From the NCBI RefSeq assembly GCF_024506395.1, contig NZ_JANIBO010000001.1, positions 1,798,001-1,862,000 on the forward strand: DNA of 64,000 nt. Reading direction: 5' to 3'. The DNA is from Cetobacterium sp. NK01 (GTDB lineage Bacteria; Fusobacteriota; Fusobacteriia; Fusobacteriales; Fusobacteriaceae). The notes beneath the pieces were generated by a model that saw only the letters and a program-made list of their open reading frames with translations, did not search any database and had not been told where the DNA came from. Below are positions 52,527 through 61,806 of the stretch, in pieces (position 1 is the first letter of the stretch; every line of letters starts with the position of its first letter). Both the position numbers and the translations under genes were made by a program.

Positions 52527-53855
52527 ATGAGTGAGAATTTAGAAAAAAGATATGGCTTTTCAGTTGCCTTTTCCATGGTTGTAGGAATAGTTATTGGAAT
52601 AGGAATTTTCTTTAAAGCTGGTCAAATATTAGTAGCATCTAATATGAATCCTAAAATAGCCATAGCAGCTTGGGTACTTGGAGGTATAATCTCTATATTA
52701 TCAGGTCTTACAGCGGCAGAAGTAGGAGCAGCTATTCCTGAAACTGGTGGAATGATTGCATGGATTAAGAAAATCTATGGAAAAAAAATAGCATTTTTAG
52801 TTGGGTGGGCTCAACTTATAATATATTTTCCAGCTTTAATAGGATTAATTGCATACTATTTTGCAGTATTCACAGGAAATTTTTTAAATATAGATCCTAG
52901 TAATACTATGTTTTTAGGTGGAACAGCTTTTGTAGCTATAACGTTCCTATTTGCAATAAATATTTTTACAAAAAATGTAGGTGGAAAAATTCAAACTATA
53001 GCTACAGCAGCTAAAATTGTACCACTTTTACTAATAACTGTATTTGGTTTTTTATCTGGAGATAATCAATCAGGAATGTTTTATATGACAGAGATTACAA
53101 AAGAAGCGACATCTTCATCACCTTTGGTTTTACTTGGTTTATCTCTTGTACCAATTATGTTTGCTTTTGATGGATGGATATATGTTGGAACAATAGCAGG
53201 AGACTTAAAAAATGTAAAAAAAGATCTTCCTAGAGCTATAATATTGGGATTAGGATTTATAGCTGTATTTTATGTAGGTTTAAATTTAGCTTTATTAAAT
53301 GTATTCACAGCTGAAGAGATTGTACAAGTTGGTATGTTTGGAGTTGCAACAAAGTTATTTGGACCAATGGGAGCTAAATTTATATTCTTAGGAATTATGG
53401 TTTCAGCTTTTGGAGGCTTAAATGGTATGATATTAGCATCTACAAGAATACCTTATACTTTAGCAATAGAGGGACATCTTCCAAAGAAAGAGTTCTTTGC
53501 TAAAATAGATGATAAGCACAAACAACCGATAAACTCATCAGTAGTTATGTATTTATTATCAGTTTTCTTCTTAATTGCTATGATAATAACAGGTAATCCA
53601 GATGTATTTGGAGATATACCAGTAGCATTATTCTGGTTATTCTATTGTTTAGTATTTTTAGGGTTATTTATTTTAAGAAAAAATGAGCCAAATTTAGAAA
53701 GACCATATATAGTACCATTCTATCCAGTAGTACCAATATTGGCACTAATAGGTGGAGCATCAATATTTATTTATGCAGCTATATCAAATCCAACATATAT
53801 GGGAATATCAGTTGCTTTAACACTAACAGGTCTTTTTGTTTATAGAGAAAATTAA
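52527..53855 (+). CDS. APC family amino acid permease, SteT/LAT-like
   Basis: A 442-residue, 12-segment transporter. The N-terminal 'SMVVGIVIGIGIFFKAGQIL' is the classic substrate-binding unwound helix of APC exchangers, and 'AAIPETGGMIAWIKKIYGKK' is shared with the L-type/serine-threonine exchanger group. Its position after the decarboxylase-arginase and RpiR genes makes an arginine, ornithine or other amino acid exchanger possible, but the sequence does not fix the substrate. It has its own promoter and a bidirectional terminator. Confidence 0.85.
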   Translation: MSENLEKRYGFSVAFSMVVGIVIGIGIFFKAGQILVASNMNPKIAIAAWVLGGIISILSGLTAAEVGAAIPETGGMIAWIKKIYGKKIAFLVGWAQLIIYFPALIGLIAYYFAVFTGNFLNIDPSNTMFLGGTAFVAITFLFAINIFTKNVGGKIQTIATAAKIVPLLLITVFGFLSGDNQSGMFYMTEITKEATSSSPLVLLGLSLVPIMFAFDGWIYVGTIAGDLKNVKKDLPRAIILGLGFIAVFYVGLNLALLNVFTAEEIVQVGMFGVATKLFGPMGAKFIFLGIMVSAFGGLNGMILASTRIPYTLAIEGHLPKKEFFAKIDDKHKQPINSSVVMYLLSVFFLIAMIITGNPDVFGDIPVALFWLFYCLVFLGLFILRKNEPNLERPYIVPFYPVVPILALIGGASIFIYAAISNPTYMGISVALTLTGLFVYREN

Positions 53856-53867
53856 TAAAAATATATA

Positions 53868-53899
53868 TAAAAAAGGTTGCTAAAAAAGCAACCTTTTTT
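53868..53899. terminator. Bidirectional terminator
   Basis: Stem AAAAAAGGTTGC / GCAACCTTTTTT between the permease (+) and atoE (-). Confidence 0.88.
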
Positions 53900-53902
53900 C
53901 AT

Positions 53903-55285
53903 TTATAAGAAAGTTAATCCTAACATGATAATGATACCAGAGTAAATTGTAATAATAACTCCATATCCCATAATATCTTTTGCCCCTAATTTTGCAATAC
54001 CTAAAGCAGGTAGAGCCCAGAATGGTTGAATCATATTAGTCCAAGCATCTCCCCAGGCAATAGCCATACCAGTTCTAGCTGTTGAAACTCCAAGTTCCAC
54101 ACTTGCTGGCATCATAATTGGAGCTTGAACAGCCCATTGCCCTCCACCAGATGGAACAAAGAAGTTTACAATTCCAGCACTAAGGAAAGTTAAGCTTGGG
54201 AATGAAAGTGCAGTAGATGAACTAATAAAACTTTGTGATATCATACCTGCTAAAGAAGCTCCTGCACTATTTTGTCCAACCATCATTCCCATTATTCCAG
54301 CATAAAAAGGAAATTGAAGTATAATACCAGCGGCTCCTTTACATGCATTTCCAAAAGCTGTAAGAAGATTTTTTGGAGTTTTATGAGCTATAATTGCAGT
54401 AACTAAAAATATCATATTAACAATATTTAAGTTTAAATCAAATCCTTTTTGGATAAAATATCCAATTATATATGTATATCCAAGAGCACCAATAAGCATA
54501 TTAACAACAGGACTGTTTTCAATTTTATCAGCAGGAGTCATAGTGTCTTTATCAAAGGTAAAGGTTTGTACATCATCCTCTAATAAAGCTGGGTCAACTT
54601 GGAAAACATCCTCTTTATTTTTAGGGTGCATAGCAGCATTTAATAATGGTAGAGTAAATAGTAGTGTAAAAAGAATAATCAAATTATATGATGAAAAAAG
54701 AGTTTGAGATGTACTAATCCCTTTATCTAAAGCACCAGCAGTAGCTTTAGAAAGGTTTCCAGAAGCTAAAGTAAGAGGGATAGAACCAGATATTCCTCCA
54801 TGCCATAATAAAAAACCTGAATAAGCTGAAGCTATAAGAAGACGATAATCAACACCTCTAATTTTTTTAGCAATCTCTTTCGCATAAATAGCTCCAATAA
54901 CAAGTCCAAATCCCCAGTTTAAAATACAAGCCACTCCAGATATAAAAGTAACATATATGATTGCTTGAAGTGGTGACTTAGGAAGATGAGATAGTTTATC
55001 TAGAATTTTTTTAAAAAAAGGTGCAGTTGCCAAAGTGTGCCCAGTAACAAGAACCATAACCATCTGCATAGAAAAAGCAAGTAAAGACCAAACACCATTT
55101 CCCCAGTGCATAGCAATTTGGAAAGGAGATTGTTTAGTCATAATAGTTGCAGCAATGAAAACTATAAAGGTAAGAATAGCTGCAAAAAGAAAAGCATCAG
55201 GAAGATATTTTTGCATTATAGTAACACAAAGATGAGTGAATTTTTCAAAAATATTAAATTGTTTATTATTTGCTGTATTGTTCAA
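53903..55285 (-). CDS. atoE: Short-chain fatty acid transporter AtoE
   Basis: A 460-residue membrane protein of the AtoE family with about 12 segments: 'YLPDAFLFAAILTFIVFIAA', 'CILNWGFGLVIGAIYAKEIA', 'LLWHGGISGSIPLTLAS' and 'FFVPSGGGQWAVQAPIMMP'. In E. coli AtoE serves short-chain fatty acid uptake with AtoDA; next to a butyrate-forming operon it may import or export butyrate/acetoacetate. Only 25 bases separate its ATG from the terminator hairpin that follows etfA, leaving little room for a promoter, so expression may rely on read-through of that hairpin. Confidence 0.92.
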   Translation of the reverse strand: MNNTANNKQFNIFEKFTHLCVTIMQKYLPDAFLFAAILTFIVFIAATIMTKQSPFQIAMHWGNGVWSLLAFSMQMVMVLVTGHTLATAPFFKKILDKLSHLPKSPLQAIIYVTFISGVACILNWGFGLVIGAIYAKEIAKKIRGVDYRLLIASAYSGFLLWHGGISGSIPLTLASGNLSKATAGALDKGISTSQTLFSSYNLIILFTLLFTLPLLNAAMHPKNKEDVFQVDPALLEDDVQTFTFDKDTMTPADKIENSPVVNMLIGALGYTYIIGYFIQKGFDLNLNIVNMIFLVTAIIAHKTPKNLLTAFGNACKGAAGIILQFPFYAGIMGMMVGQNSAGASLAGMISQSFISSSTALSFPSLTFLSAGIVNFFVPSGGGQWAVQAPIMMPASVELGVSTARTGMAIAWGDAWTNMIQPFWALPALGIAKLGAKDIMGYGVIITIYSGIIIMLGLTFL

Positions 55286-55310
55286 TTTTTATACCTCCAG
55301 TATCTTATTT

Positions 55311-55344
55311 AAAAAAGCAAAGGATATCAACTATCCTTTGCTTT
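55311..55344 (-). terminator. Terminator after etfA, before atoE
   Basis: A 13-bp stem (AAAGCAAAGGATA / TATCCTTTGCTTT), five-base loop, then T-run on the minus strand. It lies between etfA and atoE on the same strand, so it may act as a partial attenuator. Confidence 0.85.
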
Positions 55345-55364
55345 AAAGTAGTAACTGTTAAGAT

Positions 55365-56372
55365 TTATTTTTCAGCTTTTGCTTTTCTAATCTCGTCAAC
55401 TAAGTAAGTTGCTGTTTTTCCTAAATCAGTTACTAATCCTAAATCTGCTACTCCAAAAATAGGTGCTCCTTTATCTTTATTTATAGCTATTATGTACTCT
55501 GATTCTTCCATTCCAGCTAAGTGCTGTATTGCTCCAGAGATTCCAAATGCAAAGTATACATCTGGTCTAACTGTTTTTCCTGTTTGTCCAACTTGTCTGT
55601 CATGACTTACTATTCCAGCATCAACTAACGCTCTAGAAGCTGCTGCTACTCCACCAAGTTCATTTGCAAGAAGTTCTAAGTTGTCAAATCCACCTTGAGC
55701 TCCAACTCCTCTTCCTCCTGAAACTAAGATCTTAGCTTCTGTAATGTCCACTTTTGCTTTTGCTTCTTTTATTATATTTAAAACTTTTACTTTCATTTTT
55801 GAGTGGTCAAAGTTAACTTTAAAATCTATAATTTTTCCATCTCTTTTCTCATCTCTTGATAATCTTGTCATAACTCCAGGTCTAACCGTAGACATTTGAG
55901 GTCTATGATCAGGACAGATGATAGTAGCCATTAAGTTTCCACCAAAAGCTGGTCTTGTCATTAGAAACTCTCTATTTTCTCCAATCTCTAACATTGTACA
56001 GTCAGCTGTAAGCCCTGTTTCAATTCTAGATGAGATTCTAGGTCCTAAGTCTCTTCCAAGTGTAGTCGCTCCAATTAATACAATTTCAGGTTTTTTCTCA
56101 TTAATAACTGCTGAAAACGCTTGCGTGTAAGCTTCTGTATCATAGATTGCTAACTCTTTAGAATCTACAACAACAACTTCATCAGCACCGTAAGCAACTA
56201 ACTCTTTAGCTAAATTTTGAATATTATATCCTAAAAGTACAGCAGTAACTTTCTCATCAAGAGATTTAGCTAACTCTTTTCCTTTACCGATTAACTCTAA
56301 TCCAACATTTTGTAGTACTCCCTCTCTTTGCTCAGCAAAAACAAGGATCCCTCTATATTCATTTAAATTCAT
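55365..56372 (-). CDS. etfA: Electron transfer flavoprotein subunit alpha
   Basis: FAD-binding alpha subunit (335 residues) of the EtfAB heterodimer. 'LVSGGRGVGAQGGFDNLELL' and the C-terminal FAD site 'QVGQTGKTVRPDVYFAFGIS' plus 'GAIQHLAGM' are canonical. With EtfB and the acyl-CoA dehydrogenase encoded upstream it would form a Bcd-Etf complex; in butyrate-forming anaerobes this complex bifurcates electrons from NADH to crotonyl-CoA and ferredoxin. Bifurcation here is inference from context. Gap to etfB: 22 bases. Confidence 0.95.
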   Translation of the reverse strand: MNLNEYRGILVFAEQREGVLQNVGLELIGKGKELAKSLDEKVTAVLLGYNIQNLAKELVAYGADEVVVVDSKELAIYDTEAYTQAFSAVINEKKPEIVLIGATTLGRDLGPRISSRIETGLTADCTMLEIGENREFLMTRPAFGGNLMATIICPDHRPQMSTVRPGVMTRLSRDEKRDGKIIDFKVNFDHSKMKVKVLNIIKEAKAKVDITEAKILVSGGRGVGAQGGFDNLELLANELGGVAAASRALVDAGIVSHDRQVGQTGKTVRPDVYFAFGISGAIQHLAGMEESEYIIAINKDKGAPIFGVADLGLVTDLGKTATYLVDEIRKAKAEK

Positions 56373-56394
56373 GACATTCTCCTTCTTTAAAATT

Positions 56395-57180
56395 TTAGAT
56401 TATAAATTTTTCCTTTAATTTTTCAATGATGATTTTTGCTGCTTCTTGAGGGTCAACTTCATAAAGTTGTCCAGCTGCTTTAACACCTTTAGTGAACGAT
56501 TTCTTAACCTTTGTTGGAGAACCTTTAAGTCCTAATTTCTCCTCATCTACATCAGATAATCTATCTACTCCCCAAACCTCAACCTCTTTATTGAAGGCTT
56601 CTACAATGTTTTTAACGTTCATGTATCTAGGTTTGTTTGCTTCAGCTAAGATTGTCATTAAACAAGGCTTTTGAACTTGAAGTAACATATATCCTTCTTC
56701 AGTAGCTCTTTTTACTTCAAATGTATCTTTTCCATCAAACTTAATATCATTTACATACGTAATTTGTGGAAGGTTTAAAAACTCAGCAATCTGTGGACCA
56801 ACTTGTGCAGTATCTCCATCAATAGCTTGTCTTCCTGCGATAATAAGATCATAATCTAACTCTTTTAAAGCTGCTGATATCGCGTGAGATGTAGCAAGTG
56901 TATCAGCTCCTGCAAATTTTCTATCAGTTAAAAGTATCGCTCTATCTACTCCCATAGCAATAGCTTCTCTTAAAGCTGAATCAGCTTGAGGAGGTCCCAT
57001 TGTTATAGCAGTAACGTGCGCTCCAAACTCATCTTTTAATCTTAATGCTTCTTCTAATCCACCTTTATCATCTGGATTTATGATACTAGGTACTCCATCT
57101 CTAATAAGAGTTCCTTTAACAGGATCTAATCTAATCTCTGTAGTATCAGGTACTTGTTTTATACATACAACTATTTTCAT
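56395..57180 (-). CDS. etfB: Electron transfer flavoprotein subunit beta
   Basis: Beta subunit of 261 residues: 'MKIVVCIKQVPDTTEIRLDP' at the N-terminus and 'GRQAIDGDTAQVGPQIAEFL' as the family signature, followed by the C-terminal arm that reaches over the alpha subunit. The ATG at 57180 has GGGAGG ten bases upstream; an in-frame TTG six codons earlier overlaps that site. It lies between the acyl-CoA dehydrogenase and etfA genes. Confidence 0.95.
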   Translation of the reverse strand: MKIVVCIKQVPDTTEIRLDPVKGTLIRDGVPSIINPDDKGGLEEALRLKDEFGAHVTAITMGPPQADSALREAIAMGVDRAILLTDRKFAGADTLATSHAISAALKELDYDLIIAGRQAIDGDTAQVGPQIAEFLNLPQITYVNDIKFDGKDTFEVKRATEEGYMLLQVQKPCLMTILAEANKPRYMNVKNIVEAFNKEVEVWGVDRLSDVDEEKLGLKGSPTKVKKSFTKGVKAAGQLYEVDPQEAAKIIIEKLKEKFII

Positions 57181-57199
57181 TCTGTTTAATCCTCCCAAT

Positions 57200-58345
57200 T
57201 TACTTTAGTAATGATCCTGCAATAACCATTCTTTGAACTTCTGAAGTTCCCTCATAAATCTCAGTAATCTTAGCGTCTCTCATCATTCTCTCAACAGGAT
57301 ACTCTCTTGTATATCCGTATCCTCCGTGAAGTTGAACAGCTTTTGTAGTTACATCCATAGCTGTTTCAGCAGCAAATAGCTTTGCAGTAGCAGCATCAAC
57401 TGAGTAGTTCTCTTTTCTAGATTTTTTCCAAGCAGCTTTGTAAACTAGGTGTTTTGAAGCTTCAACTTTTGCATACATATCAGCAATTTGGAACTGTGTA
57501 TTTTGGAATTGAGAAAGAGATCTTCCAAACTGTTTTCTCTCTTTTACATATTTAATAGTTTCATCTAAAGCTCCACCAGCAATTCCAAGAGCTTGAGCAG
57601 CAATTCCAATTCTTCCACCATCAAGAGTCATCATAGCAATTTTAAAACCTTTTCCTAAAGCACCAATTAAATTTTCCTTTGGAATTCTACAATCTTCAAA
57701 GATTAACTCACAAGTTGCAGAACCTTTAATTCCAAGTTTTTTCTCTTTTTTACCTACAGAGAATCCAGGAGTATCACCTTCAACTATGAAAGTTGAGATA
57801 CCTTTTAAACCAGCTGATTTATCAGTCATAGCAAATATAATATAAACGTGAGCATATCCAGCGTTTGTTATAAATATTTTAGAACCATTTAATACCCACT
57901 CATTAGTTTTTTCATCAAACCAAGCAGTAGTTTGTTGTCCAGCAGCGTCAGTACCAGCGTTTGGTTCAGTTAAACCAAAAGCACCAATCCATTCACCAGA
58001 AGCCATTTTAGGAAGATACTTTTGCTTTTGCTCCTCAGTTCCAAACTCTAAAATAGGAGCAACTCCTAAAGAAGTATGAGCAGAAAGGATAACTCCAGTA
58101 GTACCACAAACTTTTGAAAGCTCTTCAACAGCCATAGTATACATAATTTGGTCTCCACCAGCACCACCGTACTGAGTAGGAATAACAATTCCCATAAGAC
58201 CAGTTTTACTCATTTTTTCAACAGTTTCAACAGGGAATCTCTCTTCCTCATCAATTTCAGCAGCAAGAGGTTTAACTTCATTTTCAGCAAAAGCCGTTAT
58301 CATTTGCTTAAAAAGTTCTTGCGATTTAGTTAATGTAAAATCCAT
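57200..58345 (-). CDS. bcd: Acyl-CoA dehydrogenase, probably butyryl-CoA dehydrogenase
   Basis: FAD enzyme of 381 residues reducing crotonyl-CoA to butyryl-CoA. Signatures: 'GAFGLTEPNAGTDAAG', 'FITNAGYAHVYIIFA', 'RKQFGRSLSQFQNTQFQIAD', and the C-terminal 'QLHGGYGYTREYPVERMMRD' with catalytic Glu in 'IYEGTSEVQ'. The short-chain type fits the pathway genes around it (thiolase, hbd, crt, etfAB, atoDA). The bcd symbol is inferred from context because sequence alone does not settle chain length. Confidence 0.9.
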   Translation of the reverse strand: MDFTLTKSQELFKQMITAFAENEVKPLAAEIDEEERFPVETVEKMSKTGLMGIVIPTQYGGAGGDQIMYTMAVEELSKVCGTTGVILSAHTSLGVAPILEFGTEEQKQKYLPKMASGEWIGAFGLTEPNAGTDAAGQQTTAWFDEKTNEWVLNGSKIFITNAGYAHVYIIFAMTDKSAGLKGISTFIVEGDTPGFSVGKKEKKLGIKGSATCELIFEDCRIPKENLIGALGKGFKIAMMTLDGGRIGIAAQALGIAGGALDETIKYVKERKQFGRSLSQFQNTQFQIADMYAKVEASKHLVYKAAWKKSRKENYSVDAATAKLFAAETAMDVTTKAVQLHGGYGYTREYPVERMMRDAKITEIYEGTSEVQRMVIAGSLLK

Positions 58346-58365
58346 TTATTTCCTCCTAATATATT

Positions 58366-59574
58366 TTATTGAACATTTTTTACTATTATTGCAGTCCCCA
58401 TTCCTCCACCGATACAAAGACTTGCTAAACCATATTCAGATTTTCTTTTTTTCATTTCATGTACAAGAGTAGTTAGTATTCTAGCTCCACTAGCACCAAC
58501 AGGGTGTCCTAAAGCGATTGCTCCACCATTTACATTAGTTTTATCATTAAACCAAGTAGGATCTATTGAGTACATTTCGCAAAGCTCTTTCATAACTCCA
58601 AGAGACTGAACTGCAAAAGCTTCATTAAGTTCTAAGATATCCATATCTTCTAATTTCATTCCAGTTTTATCTAAAACATTTTTTATAGCTGGAACAGGTC
58701 CAAGTCCCATAACTAAAGGATCAACTCCTCCTTGTCCAACTCCAACAATTTCAACTAAAGGAGTTAAGTTATATTTTTTAACAGCTGATTCAGAAGCTAT
58801 AAGTAAAATTGCAGCTCCATCATTTATACCAGAAGCATTTCCAGCTGTAACAGAACCATCTTTTTTAAATGCCGGTCTAAGTTGAGAAAGCTTTTCTAAA
58901 GATGTTTTTCTATTTGGATATTCATCTGTATCAACAACTATTGTTTCTTTTCTATCTTTTACTTCAATAGGAACAATTTCATCTTTGAAACGTCCACTAT
59001 CAATTGCAGCAATTGCTTTTTGTTGAGATTCTATAGAGAACTGATCTTGTGCTTCTCTAGAGATATTGTGCTTTTCAGCGATATTTTCAGCAGTTATTCC
59101 CATGTGAACTCCATGGAAAGCATCTGTTAAAGCATCTAAAATCATATGATCTTTAGCTAAAGAGTCTCCCATTTTAATTCCTGTTCTAATGTTATGGTTA
59201 AGTAGATGTGGAGCTTGTGACATAGATTCAGTTCCACCTGCTAAAATAAGAGAAGCTTCACCAGATTTTATAATTTGATATGCTGACATAACAGCCTTCA
59301 TTCCACTTCCACAGATAATATTTAAAGAGTAAGCTGGAACTGAGTAAGGAACTCCTCCTCTAACAGCTGATTGTCTTCCAACCCCTTGAGCATGACCAGC
59401 AGATAAAACATTTCCAACAATTACTTCATCCAAGTTATTAGGATCAACTTTAGTTTCTTCAAGAATATTTTTTATAACTTCTCCAGCTAAATGACTTGGA
59501 GATACTTTGTTTAAAGAACCTAAAAAAGATCCAATGGGAGTTCTTTTTGCAGCTACAATATAGATTTTTTCCAT
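58366..59574 (-). CDS. Acetyl-CoA acetyltransferase (thiolase)
   Basis: Condenses two acetyl-CoA to acetoacetyl-CoA, the first step of the butyrate pathway. At 402 residues it is a full thiolase with the acylated cysteine in 'LNIICGSGMKAV' (~90), 'NVNGGAIALGHPVGASG' with the catalytic His, and 'SLCIGGGMGTA' with the second Cys. 'KRTPIGSFLGSL' opens the protein as in biosynthetic thiolases. It lies between atoA and the dehydrogenase gene with 20-24 base gaps. Confidence 0.95.
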   Translation of the reverse strand: MEKIYIVAAKRTPIGSFLGSLNKVSPSHLAGEVIKNILEETKVDPNNLDEVIVGNVLSAGHAQGVGRQSAVRGGVPYSVPAYSLNIICGSGMKAVMSAYQIIKSGEASLILAGGTESMSQAPHLLNHNIRTGIKMGDSLAKDHMILDALTDAFHGVHMGITAENIAEKHNISREAQDQFSIESQQKAIAAIDSGRFKDEIVPIEVKDRKETIVVDTDEYPNRKTSLEKLSQLRPAFKKDGSVTAGNASGINDGAAILLIASESAVKKYNLTPLVEIVGVGQGGVDPLVMGLGPVPAIKNVLDKTGMKLEDMDILELNEAFAVQSLGVMKELCEMYSIDPTWFNDKTNVNGGAIALGHPVGASGARILTTLVHEMKKRKSEYGLASLCIGGGMGTAIIVKNVQ

Positions 59575-59598
59575 TTATTTAAAAACCTCCTAGTAATT

Positions 59599-60264
59599 TT
59601 ATACTTCCATAATTTTTAAATTTTCGCTGATGATTAATTCTGCTTCAGTAGAATTTTTTATATCTTCAATTGAAGAGTATGGGCTAAGCTCTTTTAAAAC
59701 AATACCTTTGTCAGTTACTTCCATAACTCCCTTTTCTGTAACAATCAGATTAACTTCATTAGCTGCAGTAAGTGGTAAAGTACAGTTTTTTAAGATCTTT
59801 GGAGCTCCCTTAGCTGTATGTTCCATAGCGATAATAACCTTTTTAGCTCCTACAACTAAATCCATAGCTCCTCCCATTCCAGGAACCATTTTCCCAGGAA
59901 CCATCCAGTTAGCTAAGTTTCCTTTTTCATCAACTTGTAAAGCACCTAAAACAGTTGCATCCACATGTCCACCACGAATTATTCCAAATGATGTGAAGCT
60001 ATCAAAGAAGCAACCTCCAGGAGCAATAGTTACTAATGATCCACCTGCATTAGATATTCTACAATCCTCTTCAGCTTCACAAGGTGTAGGCCCCATACCA
60101 ATTAGACCATTTTCAGATTGTAGTGCAACATATATATCTTTAGGGATGTAGTTAGCTACTTCAGTTGGTAGTCCAATTCCTAAGTTAACAACATCTCCAT
60201 CTTCAAACTCTTTTGCTACTCTTCTAGCAATAATCTCTCTAATTTTTTCTTTAGTAAGTTCCAT
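59599..60264 (-). CDS. atoA: Acetate CoA-transferase subunit beta (AtoA)
   Basis: Beta subunit (221 residues) of a family I CoA transferase. The nucleophilic glutamate lies in '[14 protein letters not shown]', the 'SENG' signature of the family. With AtoD it moves CoA from butyryl-CoA or acetoacetyl-CoA to acetate. Its ATG follows the atoD stop directly, with no spacer. In this operon it is the likely terminal enzyme releasing butyrate. Confidence 0.95.
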   Translation of the reverse strand: MELTKEKIREIIARRVAKEFEDGDVVNLGIGLPTEVANYIPKDIYVALQSENGLIGMGPTPCEAEEDCRISNAGGSLVTIAPGGCFFDSFTSFGIIRGGHVDATVLGALQVDEKGNLANWMVPGKMVPGMGGAMDLVVGAKKVIIAMEHTAKGAPKILKNCTLPLTAANEVNLIVTEKGVMEVTDKGIVLKELSPYSSIEDIKNSTEAELIISENLKIMEV

Positions 60265-60915
60265 TTATCTTCCTCCCTTAACGATATAATCCACAAATAT
60301 ACCTGGAATAACTACTTCGTTAGGATCTAAATATCCATCTATAATCTCTTCAGCTTCAACAATTACTGTATCAGCAGCAGTAGCCATTATAGTATTAAAG
60401 TTTCTAGTTGAACCGTGGAAAGATACATTTCCAAGAGAGTCTACTTTTGTACCATAAATAAGTGCTACATCAGCTTTTAATGGCTTTTCAAGAAGATATT
60501 TTTTTCCATCTATTTCAATAACTTCTTTTCCTTCCTGAACAACAGTTCCAACACCAGTAGGAGTTAAAATACCACCAAGACCAGCTCCAGCAGCTCTAAT
60601 TCTTTCTGCTAAAGTTCCTTGAGGAACTAGCTCAACCTCCATCTCTCCACTGTGCATTTGTTTACCAGTTTCAGGATTAGTTCCAATGTGAGAAACGATG
60701 GCTTTTTTAATTCTTTTATTTACCACTAGTTTTCCTCTTTCAAAATCTGGAAAACTTGTATCGTTGGCAATAAGAGTTAAATCTTTTGTACCATTTTCCA
60801 ATAACTTTTCAATAACCTCTTTAGGAGAACCACACTTTAAAAACCCTCCAGTCATAAGAGATGAACCGTCTTTAATAAGTGATGCTGCAAAATCAACAGA
60901 GACCAATTTTTTCAT
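60265..60915 (-). CDS. atoD: Acetate CoA-transferase subunit alpha (AtoD)
   Basis: Alpha subunit (216 residues) with the family I CoA-transferase signature 'LMTGGFLKCGSPKEVIEKLL' near the N-terminus and 'GVGTVVQEGKEVIEIDGKKY' in the middle. It is the first gene of the operon atoD-atoA-thiolase-bcd-etfB-etfA. The promoter at 60972-61001 and the inverted repeat at 60940-60955 lie in front of it, divergent from a TetR-family gene. AGGAG precedes the ATG. Confidence 0.95.
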   Translation of the reverse strand: MKKLVSVDFAASLIKDGSSLMTGGFLKCGSPKEVIEKLLENGTKDLTLIANDTSFPDFERGKLVVNKRIKKAIVSHIGTNPETGKQMHSGEMEVELVPQGTLAERIRAAGAGLGGILTPTGVGTVVQEGKEVIEIDGKKYLLEKPLKADVALIYGTKVDSLGNVSFHGSTRNFNTIMATAADTVIVEAEEIIDGYLDPNEVVIPGIFVDYIVKGGR

Positions 60916-60939
60916 AACTTCACTCCTTTGTTTAAGTTA

Positions 60940-60955
60940 GCAAGTACATACTTGC
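60940..60955. promoter_or_regulatory. 16-bp inverted repeat in the atoD leader, candidate operator
   Basis: GCAAGTA-CA-TACTTGC, perfect 7-bp arms, located about +10 to +25 of the predicted atoD transcript. A related repeat (11 of 16 bases identical) lies at 63692-63707 in the same position relative to another promoter. Confidence 0.6.
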
Positions 60956-60971
60956 CTATTTTCAGTATGAA

Positions 60972-61001
60972 TATATACCTCATACGGAAACTAAATGTCA
61001 A
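60972..61001 (-). promoter_or_regulatory. Promoter of the atoD operon, TGAGG-type
   Basis: On the minus strand TTGACA, 18 bases ending in TGAGG, then TATATA. The block also forms a GTATGA / TCATAC inverted repeat across the -10 box. Confidence 0.8.
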
Positions 61002-61108
61002 TAGTGAAATAAAAAATATTTTTTTCGAACATAAAAAAGGTGTTATAAACACATAATTAGAGAGAGGTTTAAAAAATAAAAATTTTTTTTTATTTTGTAA
61101 AAAAATAT

Positions 61109-61138
61109 TTGACAAAAGAGTCAAAAGTGAGGTATATA
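61109..61138 (+). promoter_or_regulatory. Promoter of the TetR-family gene, TGAGG-type
   Basis: TTGACA, 18 bases ending in GTGAGG, then TATATA; same design as the divergent atoD promoter 110 bases away. Confidence 0.78.
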
Positions 61139-61179
61139 TTGGGATAACATTTAAAAATATGGGCAGAATTGGAGGAATG

Positions 61180-61752
61180 ATGAAAACACGGGATAAGATT
61201 TTAGATTGTGCACAAAGACTCTTTTCAGAAGAGGGGTTTGATAAAGTTTCAACAAAACGTATTGCCAAGGAAGCAGAGTGTAATGAAGTAACTATTTTTA
61301 GATTATTTGGAACGAAAAATAGAGTTTTAGAAGAGATAATAAATAAATTTGTAGAGGAAAGTAAAATTATTCGATCTCTACATGAGAGTCTAACGGGGGA
61401 ATTAGAGCAAGATATAGCAAAGAGTATGCTACTCTATCAAAACTTTTTACACCAGCATGAAGTTATTTTTAGACTTCAATTAAAGCTTTCAGACAGTGAA
61501 AATCAAAAGTTTTTAAGAACAATTGATTTTAAAAACTATTTAGTGGATCATTTTATAGGAGTTTTTTATGAAAATAAAGTTCATTATTCTCCAGAGAGCT
61601 TTGTAAATGATATGTTAAGTAGTGTAATGGGAAGTTTTCTTTTAAAAATTTTAACGCAAGGGAAATTCACAGGGGAAAGGGATGGGCATTTTTTAAGTGA
61701 AAAAATTAAATTTTATCAGAATTCGATTAATCAGTATAAAAAAACAAAATAA
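61180..61752 (+). CDS. TetR family transcriptional regulator
   Basis: A 190-residue repressor-type protein: helix-turn-helix at ~5-50 ('KILDCAQRLFSEEGFDKVST', 'IAKEAECNEVTIFRLFG') and a helical ligand domain. It is divergent from the atoD operon and shares its promoter motif, so it is the best candidate regulator of the butyrate genes; a fatty acid or acyl-CoA ligand is plausible. I place the start at the ATG at 61180 because GGAGGA ends four bases before it; ATG at 61177 and 61159 are also in frame. Confidence 0.88.
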   Translation: MKTRDKILDCAQRLFSEEGFDKVSTKRIAKEAECNEVTIFRLFGTKNRVLEEIINKFVEESKIIRSLHESLTGELEQDIAKSMLLYQNFLHQHEVIFRLQLKLSDSENQKFLRTIDFKNYLVDHFIGVFYENKVHYSPESFVNDMLSSVMGSFLLKILTQGKFTGERDGHFLSEKIKFYQNSINQYKKTK

Positions 61753-61763
61753 AGAGAGATAAA

Positions 61764-61804
61764 AAAGAGAAAACCAATGAAAGCAGGTTTTCTCTTTGTT
61801 TTTT
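61764..61804. terminator. Bidirectional terminator
   Basis: Stem AAAGAGAAAACC / GGTTTTCTCTTT with T-rich flanks, between the TetR gene (+) and hbd (-). Confidence 0.85.
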
Positions 61805-61806
61805 TA

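Noticed and set aside
59630-60151. 173-residue open frame opposite atoA
   Set aside because: Antisense to a conserved CoA-transferase gene; no independent signals.
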